From contig NW_026622852.1 of NCBI RefSeq assembly GCF_023065955.2, positions 10,957,423 through 11,021,422 on the forward strand: a stretch of 64,000 nucleotides of DNA, written 5' to 3'. This DNA comes from Ursus arctos. Its lineage: Eukaryota > Chordata > Mammalia > Carnivora > Ursidae. Below are positions 62,805 to 64,000 of the stretch, in pieces; the first letter of the stretch is position 1, and the number at the start of each line of letters is the position of its first letter. The translations under genes and the position numbers were made by a program. The notes under the pieces are model-generated. The model had not been told where the DNA came from. It did no database searches and saw only the letters and a program-made list of their open reading frames with translations.

Positions 62805-63236
62805 TCTTGAAGAGTTTGGGTGAGGGATAAGGGACAGGGCCATAGTATTGAAATGGAAAAGGAATGAAGAGACTTTTCAGTCCAAAACAGCCTGTTGGTC
62901 AGGGAGGTGTGAGATTAGGCTGGTTGGTATTTTCAGTGCTGAAATGGGGAAGGACACCGTGAGGTCAAACTAGAGGCAGCCTGGAACATCTCAGGAGTCA
63001 GTACCGTGCCAGGTTCCGGAGCCCTAAAGAATCAGTGCCATTACTATGTGTGTATGAGAGGCAGGCCAGCCTCTCTGCGTTTCCACTATGTACGGATAGT
63101 CCATTGCTAGGCATGCTGTGTGTGTGTATGTCTAAGGTCGGTGCCATGTTTCTATATGCCAGGCTCAGTCCCATGTCAAGAGTGTGCCTAATTTCCTGTG
63201 TGGGAGTCTGGTTTGTTTCTTTTGTGTCAGGTAAGC

Positions 63237-63240
<4 letters not shown>

Positions 63241-63281
<41 letters not shown>

Positions 63282-63288
63282 GTGTGTG
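63241..63288. repeat. (TG)n microsatellite inside the retrocopy 3'UTR
   Basis: About 24 TG units with one CG interruption. On the transcript (minus) strand it is an AC/CA array within the CCKBR-derived 3'UTR. Confidence 0.97.
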
Positions 63289-63649
63289 AGCGAGCGTGCA
63301 TCGGGATCAGTCCATGCTCTGGGGCGTCAGTCTCCTATGTCAGTGGCTGTGTGTCTCTCGTGTGTCTGGATGGGTCCCTGCTTGTAGGAATGGGTGTGTC
63401 TCGCCTCAGCCTCCACTCCCCCTCTACTCCTCATCTGGGCCCCAGTGTGCTGATGGTGGTGTAGCTCAGTCTGGACAGTGAAGCAATGGAAGGGGTGGGA
63501 GGGTCCTCATCTGGAAGAGGCCTGGGGCGAGCTCGTGGAGGCCTGGGGCAGCAGCGGGCACACGTCTCAAGGCAGGCCTGGCGAAAGCGACGGTGCATGA
63601 AGCAGTAGACCAGGGGGTTGACACAGGCTGAGGCGTAGCTCAGCAAGTG

Positions 63650-63660
63650 GAAGTTATTAG
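63650..63660. repeat. Target-site duplication, right copy
   Basis: GAAGTTATTAG, identical to 62746-62756. It abuts the truncated 5' end of the retrocopy. Confidence 0.92.
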
Positions 63661-64000
63661 CTTTTAATCCTCACTCTTTTACTCTGAGTAACAGGTGAAA
63701 ATAAACGCTAAGCCAAATATTTATTTTAGATCTGAAGATGCGTATGTTCAAAGTAGGATTGGCTAAAAGAAACTAGATGTTAAGCAAAATAACAATGTTA
63801 ATCAAAGGTCATCTATAACAATATTAAAGTACTACACAGGAGAACACAATTACTTTTGATAAAACATAATCCAGGATTAAAAAGCACTAAAAGAAGCACA
63901 TTTTGCTCAACAAATAGTTCCCAAGCCCTTAACTACACTTAAAGCATTGCACATGACTAGAAATGAAGATGAAATATTGCACAGACCCCCACTTATGTTG
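63661..64000. other. AT-rich non-coding sequence to window end
   Basis: AT content returns to background immediately after the retrocopy. A MIR-like core trace may lie at about 63661-63700. No gene was seen. Confidence 0.4.

Larger units (their letters stand above)
62757..63649 (-). pseudogene. CCKBR: 5'-truncated CCKBR retrocopy (cholecystokinin B / gastrin receptor)
   Basis: The minus strand carries the end of the CCKBR coding sequence. It starts at a His-Leu-Leu-Ser-Tyr codon run (63649) and stays open to a TGA at 63431-63433. It encodes about 72 residues: the TM7 end with NPLVY (NPxxY), helix 8 (MHRRFRQACLETC), a Cys-rich palmitoylation-type cluster (CARCC), an Arg/Pro-rich tail and the Ser/Thr-rich terminus ending TISTLGPR. 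The last residue is Arg, where I recall Gly in the parent. The full receptor is about 450 residues and has seven helices, so six helices, the promoter and the start codon are missing. About 650 bp of 3'UTR follow, with AATAAA at 62799-62804, about 21 bases before a T-rich tract (62757-62777) that is the poly(A) tail. An exact 11-bp duplication flanks the whole. It cannot make a receptor and is a non-functional insertion unless a neighbouring transcript picks it up. Confidence 0.94.

Noticed and set aside
1..64000. CRISPR array, operon, phage or plasmid system
   Set aside because: Repeat content is mammalian. There are no spaced identical repeats, no dense bacterial-type coding and no integrase-like genes.

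Overview
This window reads as nuclear DNA of a carnivoran mammal, most likely an arctoid (bear, seal or mustelid group). The evidence is six copies of the carnivore tRNA-Lys-derived CAN-SINE, in a form unlike the dog SINEC_Cf or cat versions I know. A short L1 3' tip of a type I associate with arctoid genomes, plus abundant old mammalian MIR, L2, L1M and hAT-Charlie remnants, fits this. The background is AT-rich, and no CpG island, rRNA gene, tRNA gene or convincing multi-exon gene is visible. The window is best described as intergenic or deep-intronic sequence.

The one stretch with clear coding ancestry is at 62757-63649 on the minus strand. It is a 5'-truncated, LINE-mobilised retrocopy of CCKBR (cholecystokinin B / gastrin receptor). 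It keeps the last ~72 codons, including the TM7 NPxxY motif, helix 8 and the cytoplasmic tail. About 650 bases of 3'UTR, an AATAAA signal and a poly(A) tract follow, and the copy is bracketed by an exact 11-bp target-site duplication. It sits in the 3' end of an older MIR element.

Layout: 1-9.3 kb is AT-rich unique sequence with two SINEs. 9.3-15.4 kb holds an unproven exon-like segment, MIR and MER5-like remnants, an old L1 3' end, two local duplications and a SINE. 15.4-23.1 kb is mostly unique, with a GC-richer stretch near 20.5-21.2 kb. 23.1-34 kb is dense in old repeats (L2, MER20, MIR, L1M) and has a SINE and a poly(T)-only insertion scar. 34-49 kb is mostly unique, with a tiny L1 tip, one SINE, microsatellites and a homeodomain-site-rich block at about 46.7-46.96 kb. 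49-62.7 kb again carries L2, MIR, MER5A, hAT and L1M remnants and one SINE. The retrocopy closes the window.

I found no evidence of a new multi-gene system. The most useful observations are the CCKBR retrocopy, the near-empty poly(T) insertion with its 16-bp duplication, the 77-bp diverged direct repeat, and a few candidate exons or regulatory blocks that need alignment to judge. Family assignments of old repeats were made by eye from remembered consensus features, so their boundaries are approximate.
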